DNA of 64,000 nucleotides from Paracoccus sp. S-4012 (GTDB lineage Bacteria; Pseudomonadota; Alphaproteobacteria; Rhodobacterales; Rhodobacteraceae). This document shows positions 24,432 to 33,896 of the stretch, piece after piece; the first letter of the stretch is position 1; the number at the start of each line of letters is the position of its first letter. Location: positions 1 to 64,000 of the forward strand of contig NZ_WKKA01000003.1 in assembly GCF_009674885.1 (NCBI RefSeq). Reading direction: 5' to 3'. Below the pieces are notes generated by a model. The model made no database searches and was not told the origin of the DNA. It saw only the letters and a program-made list of their open reading frames with translations. The translations under genes and the position numbers were made by a program.

Positions 24432-25768
24432 GGCCGCTCCCCCCGGAAGATCTCGGCCTTTACCTCGTGCATCGAGGCCGTGGGGACCAGCCGGACGAAC
24501 AGGAAGAACATCAGCGCGAAGAACCCCAGCGATCCGACCAGCGTCAGCCAGTCCCAGACCGTCGGCCAGAAGATTGACCATTGCGACGGCAGATGCCCGC
24601 GCGCGGGGGTGATGGCGACGATGAGGATGCGCTCCAGCCACATGCCTACGTTGATCAGCAGCGCGATGACGACCGACGCCGCCACCGACCGCCTCACCGC
24701 GCGAAACCAGTAGAGCTGCGGCACGAGGCAGTTGCAGGCCAGCATGAAGACATAGATCGGGCCATAGGCGCCAAAGAACTCCCAGCTCAGCAGGAACTGG
24801 TCGGCCGGGTCGTGCGAATACCAGGCGAAGAACCACTCCGTCGCATAGGACAGCGCCATCACCAGGGAGGCAAACAGCAGCACCTTGCCCATGACGTCGA
24901 AATGCGCCCGCGTGATCAGCGCCTCGAGTCCCAGCGCATGGCGCAGGGCGGCAGCGAGGACGACCACCATCGCGAAGCCCGAGAACATCGCGCCGACCAC
25001 GAAGTAGGGCGGAAAGATCGTCTCCTGCCAGCCCGGCATCAGCCCGGCCGCGAAGTCGAGGCCGACGACCGAATGGACCGACACGACCATCGGCACACCC
25101 AGCGCCGCCATCGCGAGATAGTAGCTCTCGTAGATCTGCCAGTGCCGGGCCGAGTTGCGCCAGCCCATCGCGAGGATGCCGTAGAAGACCTGCGATCCGC
25201 GGGTCCGGGCGCGGTCGCGCAGCGTGGCGAAATCGGGAATTGCGCCCGTGTACCAGAACATCAGGCTGAAGAGCAGGTAGGCCGCGATGGCGAAGAAGTC
25301 CCAGACCAGCGGGCTGCGCCACTGCGGATAGATGCCCATCGTGTCCGGATAGGGAACCAGCCAGTAGCAGAGCCAGGGCCGCCCCAGATGGAAGATCGGG
25401 AACAGCCCCGCGATCGCGGCGGCAAACAGCGTCATCGCCTCGGCGAAGCGCGAGACCGAGGCCCGCCAGCGTTGCCGGGTCAAGAGCAGCATGGACGAGA
25501 TCAGCGTGCCCGCATTGCCGATCCCGATCCACCAGATGTAGTTCGCCAGCGCGAAGCCCCAGACGTTGGAGGTGTTCACCCCCCAGATGCCGACGCCCTG
25601 CCACAGCAGCCACAGGACGCTGGCCACCATGACAAGGGTCAGCGCCAAGGCGATGCCGCAGCCGATCCACCAGCGCCGCCCGAAGGCCGGGCGCAGGACC
25701 GGGTCGGCGACCTCCGCCGTGATCTCGGCGGCGGTCATGCGCGGCAGATAGGCGGAGGCGGCGCTCAT
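24428..25768 (-). CDS. actC: alternative complex III subunit ActC (NrfD/PsrC family)
   Basis: A 446-residue membrane protein with about ten TM helices of the polysulfide-reductase NrfD family, expected to hold the quinol-oxidation site. Typical blocks are FALANYIWWIGIGNAGTLIS, FAAAIAGLFPIFHLGRPWLC, VVSVHSVVGLDFAAGLMPGW and MALSYATEWFFAWYS. The RxWxxYWLxPYP region reads RPWLCYWLVPYPDT. It is coupled by ATGA to actB and actD. Confidence 0.95.
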   Translation of the reverse strand: MSAASAYLPRMTAAEITAEVADPVLRPAFGRRWWIGCGIALALTLVMVASVLWLLWQGVGIWGVNTSNVWGFALANYIWWIGIGNAGTLISSMLLLTRQRWRASVSRFAEAMTLFAAAIAGLFPIFHLGRPWLCYWLVPYPDTMGIYPQWRSPLVWDFFAIAAYLLFSLMFWYTGAIPDFATLRDRARTRGSQVFYGILAMGWRNSARHWQIYESYYLAMAALGVPMVVSVHSVVGLDFAAGLMPGWQETIFPPYFVVGAMFSGFAMVVVLAAALRHALGLEALITRAHFDVMGKVLLFASLVMALSYATEWFFAWYSHDPADQFLLSWEFFGAYGPIYVFMLACNCLVPQLYWFRAVRRSVAASVVIALLINVGMWLERILIVAITPARGHLPSQWSIFWPTVWDWLTLVGSLGFFALMFFLFVRLVPTASMHEVKAEIFRGERP

Positions 25769-28416
25769 GCGCCCTCCTTGCCGTCGGGCACGCGTCGGGC
25801 GAGGTAGGTGGTGCGCGGCCGCGTGCCGAGATCCTCGAGTAGCGCGTAGTGGCGCGGGTCCGCCTTGGCGCGGTTCACGGCCGAGGCCGGATCGGCAAGG
25901 TTGCCGAAGGTGATGGCATCGGCCGGGCAGGCGGACTGGCAGGCCGTCACCACTTCGCCTTCCGCCACGGGGCGGTTCTCCTTCTTTGCGTCACGCCGTG
26001 CGGCCGAGATGCGCTGCACGCAATAGGTGCATTTCTCCATCACGCCGCGCGCGCGCACGGTGACGTCGGGGTTGCGCAGCGCTTGCAGCAGGTCCGCGCC
26101 CTGGTTCTCGAAGGCCTGCCTGTCGGCATAGTCGAAGAAGTTGAAGCGTCGCACCTTGTAGGGGCAGTTGGCCTGACAGAAGCGGGTGCCGATACAGCGG
26201 TTGTAGACCTGCACGTTCAGCCCCTCGCTGTCATGGACCGAGGCCTCAACCGGACAGACCGGCTCGCAGGGGGCATGCTCGCAATGCATGCAGGGGACCG
26301 GCTGGAAGCCGTGACCGCCGTCCTCCATGAGGTAGGCATCGACCCGCATCCAGTGCATGTGGCGGCCACGCCGCGTCTCGTCGGGGCCGACGACGGGGAT
26401 GTTGTTCTCGGACTGGCAGGCGGTGATGCAGGCGTTGCAGCCGATGCAGGCGTCGGTGTCGATGACCATGCCCCAGGCGAGATTGCCGTCGCGGGGCTGC
26501 GTATAGAACGAGGGCGGCGGTGGGCCTGTGGGGGCGAGCGTCGCGGTCGTCGGCAGGATGTTGCGCCCGTGCTGGTTCATGTCGGCCTGAAGCCGCGCCG
26601 GCTCGGCCCGGCTGCCGGTCGCGCGCAGGGTTGCCGTGGTGCCGAGGCCCGCAACGCGGGTGCCCACACCGCTGCCGATCGGTCCCGCGGCGACGCGGCC
26701 GTAGCCGCGATGCACGGTGATGCAGCCCTCCGCCTGCCCCGGAACGACGATGGCCGGGAGGCGCGCCCCCTGTCCGTCCGAGTGAAGCTCGACAAGATCG
26801 CCGTCCGCGATGCCCAGCGCCTGTGCATCTGATGGCGCGAGCCAGGCGGCGCTGCCCCAGACCTGCTTGGTGAAGGGATCGGGCGTTTCCTGAAGCCACG
26901 CGTTCGCGGCGAAGCTGCCGTCCAGGACCGAGGGCGAGGGCCGCTGCGTCAGTTCAAACCCGCCCGCCTCGACGAGCGGCGCGGCGGCATCCGCGACATC
27001 GGGCGGGCCGGCAAGGACCTCCGCCGCTGTCCCTTCGATGACGCCGTCATGCAGGCTCTGCCGCCACCGCTCCTCGACGGCGTCGCCCCAGCGAGCGGCC
27101 CAGGTCCCGCGCAGGATTTCAAAGGCCGACCCCGGCTCGGGGCCCAGCATCATCGCCAGAACCTCGTAGCCCGAGCGGCTGTCGTGCAGTGGCGCGATCA
27201 GCGGTTGCACGAGGGCCTGCGTCCCGTCCACGGCGCGCAGGTCGGACCAGTCCTCGAGCGGGTGGTGCAAGGGGCCGTGCCAGTCGCAGGCCGCCGCCGT
27301 CTCATCGGCTTCAGTGCCGAAATGCAGCCGCTCGGGCACCTGCGCCATGGCCGCGGCAAAGGCGTTGCCCAGATCATAGACGGGGTTCACGCCCAGAAGG
27401 ACCAATGCGGGAACGCGCCCGGCCTCCATCTCGGCCATCAGTTCCGGCATCGGGGCGGGCGCGAGCCCCGGCCACTGCCAGAACGGCCGCAGATGGCGGA
27501 TCGGCGCATCCAGCAGCGCGTTGATGCGCGCGATCGTCCCTGATGCCGCGGGCGCATCACCCAACACGGCAGCCCGGCCCGGCCCGGCCGCGCGCAGGAT
27601 TGCCGCCGCCTCCGCCACCGGTCCCGATGCGGCTGTCCCGCCCTGCAGCATCGCCAGCAGCGCCCCGGCGATGCCCGGCAGGGCCGAGGGCCGCAGGGAC
27701 ATGCGCCGGTCCGCCCTCGCGCTCGTCAGCGTCGGTCCGCTGTCGAAGGCATGACTGCGCAACCCCCGCTCCCGCCGCGCGCGGGACCAGCCCTTGGCGA
27801 GCGCGATCTGCGCCGGCCCGGGACCGAGCGGATCAGCGCCTATGGTCACGATCGCGTCGAGGCTGTCGAAATCCGGCCAGACCTGCACGCCCGAGACCTC
27901 CAGCGCGGGCGTGACGGTGCGGTGCATGAACCAGCGCATCCCGGGATGCCGCGCCAGCAGGTCCGCAATCTGCCCCGCCATGGCGGCCGAGCCGACCGGC
28001 CCGGTCACCAGCGCGGCGCCATCCCGCGCCGCCACCGCGCCAAGCGCCTGCGCGAGCGCGCCCCACCCGACCGGCTGACCGCCCCGCAGCGGCGCCCGCG
28101 ACCGCGCAGGGTCAAACAGGCCCAGCACCGCGGCTTCGGCAAAGACGTCCGTCGCGCCGAGGCTCGCGGGATGCAGGGGATTGCCATGCACCTTCGTCGG
28201 CCGGCCCTCGTGGCTTTCGACCAGAACCCCGCGCCCGGCACCGGCCAGCGGCAGGGTGGTGGCGAAGAACAGCGGCTTTCCCTCGACCAGCCCTTCGGGC
28301 ATGTCGCGATAAGGCACGATCGGCCGCGCCGGCGCCCGGCATCCCGCGACCAGCGCCGCGGTCCCGGCCGAGAACAGCCGCAGCGCCTCGCGCCGCGTGT
28401 GCCCCGGCGCGCTCAT
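25765..28416 (-). CDS. actB: alternative complex III subunit ActB (molybdopterin-like plus Fe-S domains)
   Basis: An 883-residue periplasmic subunit. The N-terminus has a Tat-like signal ([19 protein letters not shown]). Residues about 40-620 form a molybdopterin-oxidoreductase-like domain without visible cofactor-ligand Cys/Ser, as in other ActB. The C-terminal ferredoxin part (about 640-860) has four cluster motifs: [41 protein letters not shown] and CTYCVQR...CQSACPADA. It relays electrons from quinol in ActC/ActF to the cytochromes. ATG 28416 overlaps the original ActA stop. Confidence 0.95.
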   Translation of the reverse strand: MSAPGHTRREALRLFSAGTAALVAGCRAPARPIVPYRDMPEGLVEGKPLFFATTLPLAGAGRGVLVESHEGRPTKVHGNPLHPASLGATDVFAEAAVLGLFDPARSRAPLRGGQPVGWGALAQALGAVAARDGAALVTGPVGSAAMAGQIADLLARHPGMRWFMHRTVTPALEVSGVQVWPDFDSLDAIVTIGADPLGPGPAQIALAKGWSRARRERGLRSHAFDSGPTLTSARADRRMSLRPSALPGIAGALLAMLQGGTAASGPVAEAAAILRAAGPGRAAVLGDAPAASGTIARINALLDAPIRHLRPFWQWPGLAPAPMPELMAEMEAGRVPALVLLGVNPVYDLGNAFAAAMAQVPERLHFGTEADETAAACDWHGPLHHPLEDWSDLRAVDGTQALVQPLIAPLHDSRSGYEVLAMMLGPEPGSAFEILRGTWAARWGDAVEERWRQSLHDGVIEGTAAEVLAGPPDVADAAAPLVEAGGFELTQRPSPSVLDGSFAANAWLQETPDPFTKQVWGSAAWLAPSDAQALGIADGDLVELHSDGQGARLPAIVVPGQAEGCITVHRGYGRVAAGPIGSGVGTRVAGLGTTATLRATGSRAEPARLQADMNQHGRNILPTTATLAPTGPPPPSFYTQPRDGNLAWGMVIDTDACIGCNACITACQSENNIPVVGPDETRRGRHMHWMRVDAYLMEDGGHGFQPVPCMHCEHAPCEPVCPVEASVHDSEGLNVQVYNRCIGTRFCQANCPYKVRRFNFFDYADRQAFENQGADLLQALRNPDVTVRARGVMEKCTYCVQRISAARRDAKKENRPVAEGEVVTACQSACPADAITFGNLADPASAVNRAKADPRHYALLEDLGTRPRTTYLARRVPDGKEGA

Positions 28417-29041
28417 CTGTGGCACACCGAGCAATCGGTCAGTCCCTGCGTGCTGACGCCGTGCCCGGCTAGGAGCGCGTGAATCGCGGCGGGACTGGCG
28501 GGCGGCTGCGCCGGGACAGGCGCGGGCCGGGATTGCGATGGCAGTCGAGGCACCATCCCATCGTCAGCGGGGCATGCTGCCGTGTCAGCCGCATCGCGCC
28601 CACCCCGCCGTGGCAGGTGGTGCAAGCGACGCCCTTCGCGACATGGATCGAATGATCGAAATAGACGTAGCCGGGAAGCCGGTTGACCGGTGTCCAGCGC
28701 AACCGTTCGCCCGTCGCGAAGCTGCGGCGCACCGGCTCCAGCATCTCGGCATCGGTCCACAGCTGGCTGTGGCAGGTCATGCAGGTCGCCGTCGGAGGGA
28801 TGCCCGCTCGGGCCGAGACCTCGACCGCCGTGTGGCAGTAGCGGCAGTCGATTCCGACCTCGGCGGTGTGGTGGGCATGGCTGAAGGGCACCGGCTGCGT
28901 GGGCGTCCGGTCCCTGCCGGTGAGGTATTCCGAGCGCACGACCCCCATGGCCAAGCCGACGCCCGCCAGCGGAAGAAGAGCAAGCGCCAGAAGCGCGAGG
29001 CGGACCACCGTGTTGGCCGAGGGGCGGAAGATCTGCGCCAT
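28413..29041 (-). pseudogene. actA: alternative complex III subunit ActA, frameshift before fifth haem motif
   Basis: The N-terminus has a membrane anchor (VVRLALLALALLPLAGVGLAM) and four haem sites CRYCH, CMTCH, CTTCH and CLDCH in order. After NPGPRLS the frame slips near 28505-28515: the read frame ends at 28469 with RRSRPPVPPRFTRS. The neighbouring frame carries the expected end SPAAIHALLAGHG and the fifth haem site CSVCH, stopping where actB starts (TGATG-type overlap). ActA is normally a pentahaem cytochrome. The shift looks like one lost base and would remove one haem; a sequence error must be excluded. Confidence 0.88.
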
Positions 29042-29300
29042 GCTTCCTCCTGCCTCGTCAACGCAGGGTTTCCGGCCGACAGGCGCGGTTCATGGCATGG
29101 GACAGCCTGCCTTCCGGCCGGTGGGGTCCCGTGGCGCCGCAGTTCAGCGTTGGGCCCGGAGGGGATGGCTGGCAAGTCCTTTCGCGGTTCTCTGCCGCTG
29201 TCGTTGCGCGGGCCTGCGGCGAACCCGGCAGACCGGTCGGGCGTTCAGGCGGCGCATCTGTCGACGAAAGACCGGCCTCGTCGCTCATCCCCGGTTTCCT
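29042..29300. promoter_or_regulatory. upstream region of the act-cta operon
   Basis: A 259-base gap ahead of actA, the first gene of the 11-gene leftward operon, so its promoter should lie here. No clear -35/-10 pair or binding palindrome was found by eye. The short open frame on the minus strand (29058-29288) shows no recognisable protein and is not called. Confidence 0.3.
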
Positions 29301-30174
29301 TCACCTGACGAAGACCGCTCGCGGCATGCCCCGCGCGCCCGGCCGGCAACTCAGCAGCGCACCGGCCAGCGGCTCGGCGTCCCGCTGACTGGATGGAAGA
29401 TTGTCGGAGGCAGTGGTGATGTAGAGGATATCAAGCTCCGGGCCGCCGAACGCGCACATGGTGGGCTGGCTGACCGGCAGCAGGATATCGCGGTCCGGGG
29501 TTCCGTCGGGCAGAAAGCGCCGCACCCGTCCGCCGCCGTGCAGGCAGCACCAGTAGCCGCACTGGCTGTCCACGGCCGCGCCGTCCGGTATCCCCAGATC
29601 GTCCGGCACCGTGGCGAAGAGCTGCCGCTGTCCCAGCTGCCCGCTTCCGTCATGGGTGAAATCGTAGCGGTAGACCTGCCGCGCTCGGCTGTGGGCGACG
29701 AAGAAGCTGCGGCCGTCCGGGGCCCAGGCGAAACCGTTGTGCAGTTCCGCCCTGTCGCTCTCGGCCCGCAGCCCGCCCGCCAGCGTGAAGCTGTGCATCT
29801 GGCCAGAACGCGCCTGCGATCCGGCAGTCAGGGGATCGAACATCACGCCCACCCAGAACCGGCCAGGCCCCCTCGTTGAAGCGGAACAGCGCCGGGTCAT
29901 GGGGCGGCGGCGCGAGGCGGTCGAGCGTTCCCGAGCGAAGGTCGAGCCGGAACAGTCCGTCACGCAGCGCCACCAGGGCGCCCTCTCCCTCCAGCAGCGC
30001 GAACGCCCCGAGATCGCCGGTCACGGGCCAGCGGCGGTTTTCTCCGGTCCTCGGATCGTAGCGGTAAAGGGCGGGCGCCTTGATGTCGGCCCAGTAGAGC
30101 ACCCCGGCGACGGGGTCCCACAGGGCGGATTCGCCGATCGTTGCGTGGGTGTCGAGCTCGACCGCGATCTCCAT
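29301..30174 (-). pseudogene. SMP-30/gluconolactonase-type gene, frameshifted
   Basis: Starts at ATG 30174 with MEIAVELDTHATIGESALWD (metal-binding Glu in GESALWD) and YWADIKAPALYRYDP. The frame runs to FRFNEGA near 29870. The continuation GRFWVGVMFDPLTAG is in another frame, which continues through LHNGFAWAPDGRSFFVAHS, DDLGIPDGAAVDSQ and TMCAFGGPELDILYITTAS to the end at 29301. The usual CDP between NEG and GRFW is missing, so a short deletion with net frame change is likely. An intact paralogue is at 36351-37283. As read, no functional lactonase is made. Confidence 0.82.
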
Positions 30175-30213
30175 GAACCCTCCGCCACCGGCATGCTCGC
30201 GCCGCCCCCAAGA

Positions 30214-31979
30214 TCAGCGCACCAGCCGCTTGAACGTCTGCCACAGGATGCCGCGCGTGTCGGGATCGCCCTTGGCGATTGCCTCCATGTAGCTCCTGGT
30301 CTCGTCGAAGGTGATGTGCGGCGGCAGGGTCGGCACGTCGGGATCGGTGAGGACGTCGATGACGCAGGGCCGGTCGGCGGCAAAGGCGGTGTCCCAGGCC
30401 GGCCCGACCTCCTCGGGCTTCTCGACGCGGATGCCCTTGAGCCCGCAGAGCTCGGCATAGGCGGCATAGTCGAACGCCGGCACGTCCTGCGTTTCGGGCA
30501 CCCGCGGGCTGTCGGCCATCGCCCGCAACTCCCACGTCACCTGGTTGAGATCCTGGTTGTTCAGCACGGCGACCACGAGCCGCGGGTCTGCCCATATCCG
30601 CCAGTATTTGCCGATCGTGATGAGGCCATTGAGCCCCAGCATCTGCATCGCGCCGTCGCCCACGAAGGCCACCGCCACACGGTCGGGGAAGGCGAATTTA
30701 GCGGCCGTGACATAGGGCACGCCGGGGCACATGGTGGCGAGATTGCCCGACAGCGACCCCTTCATGCCCGCGCGCACCTTGATCGCGCGGGCGAACCAGT
30801 TGGCCGAGGTGCCCGAATCGGCCGCGATGATCGCGCGGTCGGGAAGGCGCGGCGATGCCTCCCAGAACACGAGTTCCGGGTTGATCGGACGGGCCTTGAG
30901 GTGACTGCGCTTCTCCACCCCGTCCCACCAGTCGGCCACGCGCTTCTCGATCCGGTCGCGCCACGAATGGCGGCTCTTCGGCTCCAGATGGGGCAGCAGG
31001 GCCCGCAGCGTCGTCGCGGCATCGCCGGTCAGGTTCACCTCCATCGGGTAGCGGATCGAGAGCATCGTCGGGTCGAGGTCGATCTGCACGCCGCGCGCCT
31101 GCCCCTCGTCGGGCAGGAACTCGGAATAGGGAAAGCGCGAGCCGATCATCAGCAGCGTGTCGCAGTGCCGCATCATCCAGTCCGAGGGCTCGGTCCCCAG
31201 AAGTCCGATCTGGCCCGTCACCCAGGGCAGGTCGTCGGGCAGCGCGGCCTTGCCGAGCAGCGCCTTGGCGACTCCGGCGCCCAGCGTGTCGGCGACCGCG
31301 GTCACCTCCTCCGCCGCGTCCAGCGCGCCCGCGCCGATGAGGATGGCGACCCGCTCGCCCGCGTTCAGGACCTCGGCCGCCCGGCGCAGCGCCTCCTCGT
31401 GCGGCACGACCCGCGAGGTCGAGATGCCCGTGCCGGAATGGATTGTCCCATGCTTGTGAGGCGGCGCCTCGACGGCGTCGAGCTCCTGCACGTCGTTGGG
31501 TATGATGACCGCCGTCACCGCGCGCATCGAGATGGCAATCCGCATGGCGCGGTCGATCAGATGCCGGGTTTGTTCCGGCACCGTCATGGTGTGGACGAAA
31601 TCGCCAGCCACATCCTTAAAGAGACCCTGCAGATCGACCTCCTGCTGGTAGGAGCCGCCGAGCGACGCGCGCGCCTGCTGGCCGACGATGGCGACGACCG
31701 GCTGGTGGTCGAGCTTGGCGTCGTAGAGCCCGTTCAGCAGATGGATCGCGCCGGGCCCCGAAGTCGCCATGCAGACGCCCGGCTCGCCGGTCCACTTGGC
31801 ATGGGCGCAGGCCATGAAGGCGGCTTCCTCCTCGTGCCGGGTCTGGACGAACTTGATCGTCTCGTCGAGCCGATCGCGGACACGAGGCCCGATATGCCAT
31901 CGCCCGGAAAGCCGAAGATGCGCCTGACGCCCCACTCGTGGAGGCGCTTCAGGATGAAGTCGCTGACGGTGTCGGCCAT
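30214..31979 (-). pseudogene. TPP-dependent pyruvate oxidase/acetolactate synthase-like gene, frameshifted near N-terminus
   Basis: ATG 31979 opens MADTVSDFILKRLHEWGVRR and IFGFPGDGISGLVSAIG. The remaining 560 residues are in another frame from RLDETIKFVQTRHEEEAAF onward (the TPP-activating Glu region) through SGPGAIHLLNGLYDA and the TPP/Mg motif VGDGAMQMLGLNGLITI ... LNNQDLNQVTWE. The slip near 31870 fits loss of four bases from a GGCCGGC-like repeat. Members decarboxylate pyruvate or a related 2-oxo acid and pass electrons to quinone, flavin or oxygen. Nearly all conserved parts remain, so decay is recent or the shift is an error. Confidence 0.85.
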
Positions 31980-32317
31980 TGCCGCAAACTCCGTTCCAGC
32001 ACGAATCCTGCTAGGAATCGTTGCCGCTGAGACCTTTGCGGTCGCCCCGGCAGCACAGGACAACGTCGGCGCGCGACGGCCGGTTCCTGACGCGATCCCT
32101 CGCTCCGGTCGGCACCGGGCTTCAGGCGTGCAGGCACGCGGAACCTGCCCGCGGCATTTCATGTTGGAGTGATTGCCGCGCCGCGCGCTGCCGTCGTCCC
32201 CCGCCCGCGGCACCGGGACGCCGCGCAAATGGCCGCGACAAGGGAAGCTCCGTTCGACAATGCGAAACAAGGAGGGCTGCCTTGTCATCGAGAGGCACAG
32301 CGCGGCGGCCGGAAGGC
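31980..32317. promoter_or_regulatory. 338-base divergent intergenic region
   Basis: This lies between the leftward TPP-enzyme gene and the rightward membrane-dehydrogenase operon, and should hold both promoters. Open frames running through it show no recognisable protein and are arginine- and proline-rich in the way of GC-rich non-coding sequence. No obvious operator repeat was seen. Confidence 0.35.
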
Positions 32318-33280
32318 ATGGTTCAGTATCGGTCGCCCTGCCGTGGATCCCGCGTCCGTCGCCCTGATCCGCCGCATGGCACCGCCGGAGTTCGCGATGG
32401 TGCCGGCCTTGGAACCGTTCTGCTGCTCGCGGGGCTGGGTCTGTTCGCCGGGGCAGTTCTTGCGGAGCCCGCGCCCGTCGCGCCCGACCCGTCGCTGCGA
32501 AACCTGCGTCGCGGCGCGACGATCCTCGCCGGCAGCGTCATGGCCGACAGCGCGATGGAGCATTTTCAGGGCAGCTATCACAATCCGGCAATGTATGTCG
32601 GACCGATGGCCGCTGCCGGGACGATGCTGGCGACTCTCCGCGGCGGCGACCGCAACCGCGCCTCCGCGGCCCGGACGATGCAGGGCGCCGCGACCATGAT
32701 CGGCCTCATGGGACTGGGGTTCCATGGCTACAACATCCTCAAGCGTCCGGGCGGCCTGTCCTGGAACAACCTGTTCTATGCCGCGCCGGTCGGGGCGCCC
32801 GGCGCGCTGGCCCTCGCCGGAGTCTTGGGGCTGGGCGAGCGGCGCATGGCAGGGTCGCGCGGGCCGGAACGAAGGGAGGACGGGCGCATCCTCGGCGGGG
32901 TCGTCGGAGCATCGCTGCTGGTGACGACGGCCGAGATCGCGCTGCTGCACTTCCGCGGGGCATTCCACAATCCGGCGATGTTCGTGCCGGTGACGATCCC
33001 GCCCGCGGCCGGGGCGGCGCTGTGCCTCGCCGGCCTGCGCCGGCCGGAAGCCGCCCGCCGCCACCGGCTCGCCCGCGCGCTGCTGCACCTGACCGCCTTG
33101 CTCGGCCCGGTGGGGACCGCCTTCCACGCCTTTGGCGTCTCGCGCGAGATGGGCGGATGGGCGAACTGGCGCCAGTCGCTGCTGAGCGGCCCGCCCATGC
33201 CGGCTCCGGCGAGCCTGACCGGGCTGGCCCTCCCCGGCCTGGCGGCCCTGCGCGAGATCGAGGGAGGCATGGATGAGTGA
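32318..33280 (+). CDS. duplicated His-motif membrane protein of dehydrogenase operon
   Basis: A 320-residue hydrophobic protein with about six to eight TM helices that I do not recognise by name. It contains an internal duplication. Repeat 1 has EHFQGSYHNPAMYVGP (H82, H88) and GFHGYNILKRPGG (H136). Repeat 2 has LHFRGAFHNPAMFVPV (H211, H217) and AFHAFGVSREMGG (H270). The paired His residues within or beside membrane helices could bind haem or metal. It overlaps the gluconate-2-dehydrogenase subunit 3 gene and is followed by a GMC dehydrogenase. It may therefore be the membrane electron-accepting subunit replacing the usual cytochrome; this is inference. The start is uncertain: ATG 32318 has a tight GGAAGG. 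Confidence 0.7.
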   Translation: MVQYRSPCRGSRVRRPDPPHGTAGVRDGAGLGTVLLLAGLGLFAGAVLAEPAPVAPDPSLRNLRRGATILAGSVMADSAMEHFQGSYHNPAMYVGPMAAAGTMLATLRGGDRNRASAARTMQGAATMIGLMGLGFHGYNILKRPGGLSWNNLFYAAPVGAPGALALAGVLGLGERRMAGSRGPERREDGRILGGVVGASLLVTTAEIALLHFRGAFHNPAMFVPVTIPPAAGAALCLAGLRRPEAARRHRLARALLHLTALLGPVGTAFHAFGVSREMGGWANWRQSLLSGPPMPAPASLTGLALPGLAALREIEGGMDE

Positions 33281-33896
33281 CTTCCGCACCCCGTATCCCG
33301 GCTATGACGTGCTGGCGAAATGGGCCTCGCCTTCGTGGAACGACCAGACCAGGCAGGTGGTGCGCGAGCGGCTCCTGAACATACCGCGCCCCCGCTTCTT
33401 CAACGAAGCCGAGTGGTCCGTGCTGACCGCCCTCTGCGACCGCATCATCCCTCAGCCCGAGCGCGCCGAGCCGGTGCCCATCGCACCCTTCATCGATGCC
33501 GCGCTGTTCGAGGGCCGGGGCACCGGGACCCGCTTCGCCGAGATGCCGCCCGACGGCGCGGCCTGGCGGCAGGGCCTCGCGGCCCTTGACGCCGAGGCCG
33601 CGCTGCGCTTCGGGGGCCGGTTTGCCGGGCTGACGGCGGAACGGCAGGACGCCATCATCGCCGCCGCCGTCGCGGGCGATGTCACCGCCCCCGCGTGGGA
33701 GGGCCTGCCGCCGCGGCGGTTCATGCGTGGCCTGGTGCTGCTGGAGATCGTCGCGATCTACTACGCCCACCCCGCCGCGCAGAGCGAGATCGGCTTCGGC
33801 GGCTCGACCTCGCCGCGCGGCTATGTCAGGCTCGACGCTGGCCGGTTCGACCCGTGGGAGGCGGGTCCCGGAATCTGGCCGGACCGCGAACCATGA
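33273..33896 (+). CDS. gluconate 2-dehydrogenase subunit 3 family protein
   Basis: A 207-residue small subunit. The subunit 3 signature is FFNEAEWSVLTALCDRIIPQ, followed by IAPFIDAALFEG and ERQDAIIAAAVAGDV. In membrane sugar dehydrogenases this subunit is needed for folding, export or anchoring of the catalytic GMC subunit. No classical Tat signal is visible at the N-terminus (MSDFRTPYPGYDVLAKWASP). It overlaps both neighbours (8 and 4 bases). Confidence 0.92.
   Translation: MSDFRTPYPGYDVLAKWASPSWNDQTRQVVRERLLNIPRPRFFNEAEWSVLTALCDRIIPQPERAEPVPIAPFIDAALFEGRGTGTRFAEMPPDGAAWRQGLAALDAEAALRFGGRFAGLTAERQDAIIAAAVAGDVTAPAWEGLPPRRFMRGLVLLEIVAIYYAHPAAQSEIGFGGSTSPRGYVRLDAGRFDPWEAGPGIWPDREP

Noticed and set aside
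28469..29041. Taking ActA as a genuine tetrahaem protein
   Set aside because: The fifth haem motif and the canonical stop overlapping actB are preserved in the next frame, which argues for a recent frameshift or an error rather than an evolved shorter protein.
29058..29288. 76-codon minus-strand ORF ahead of actA
   Set aside because: Proline/arginine-rich with no family resemblance; it lies in the expected promoter region.
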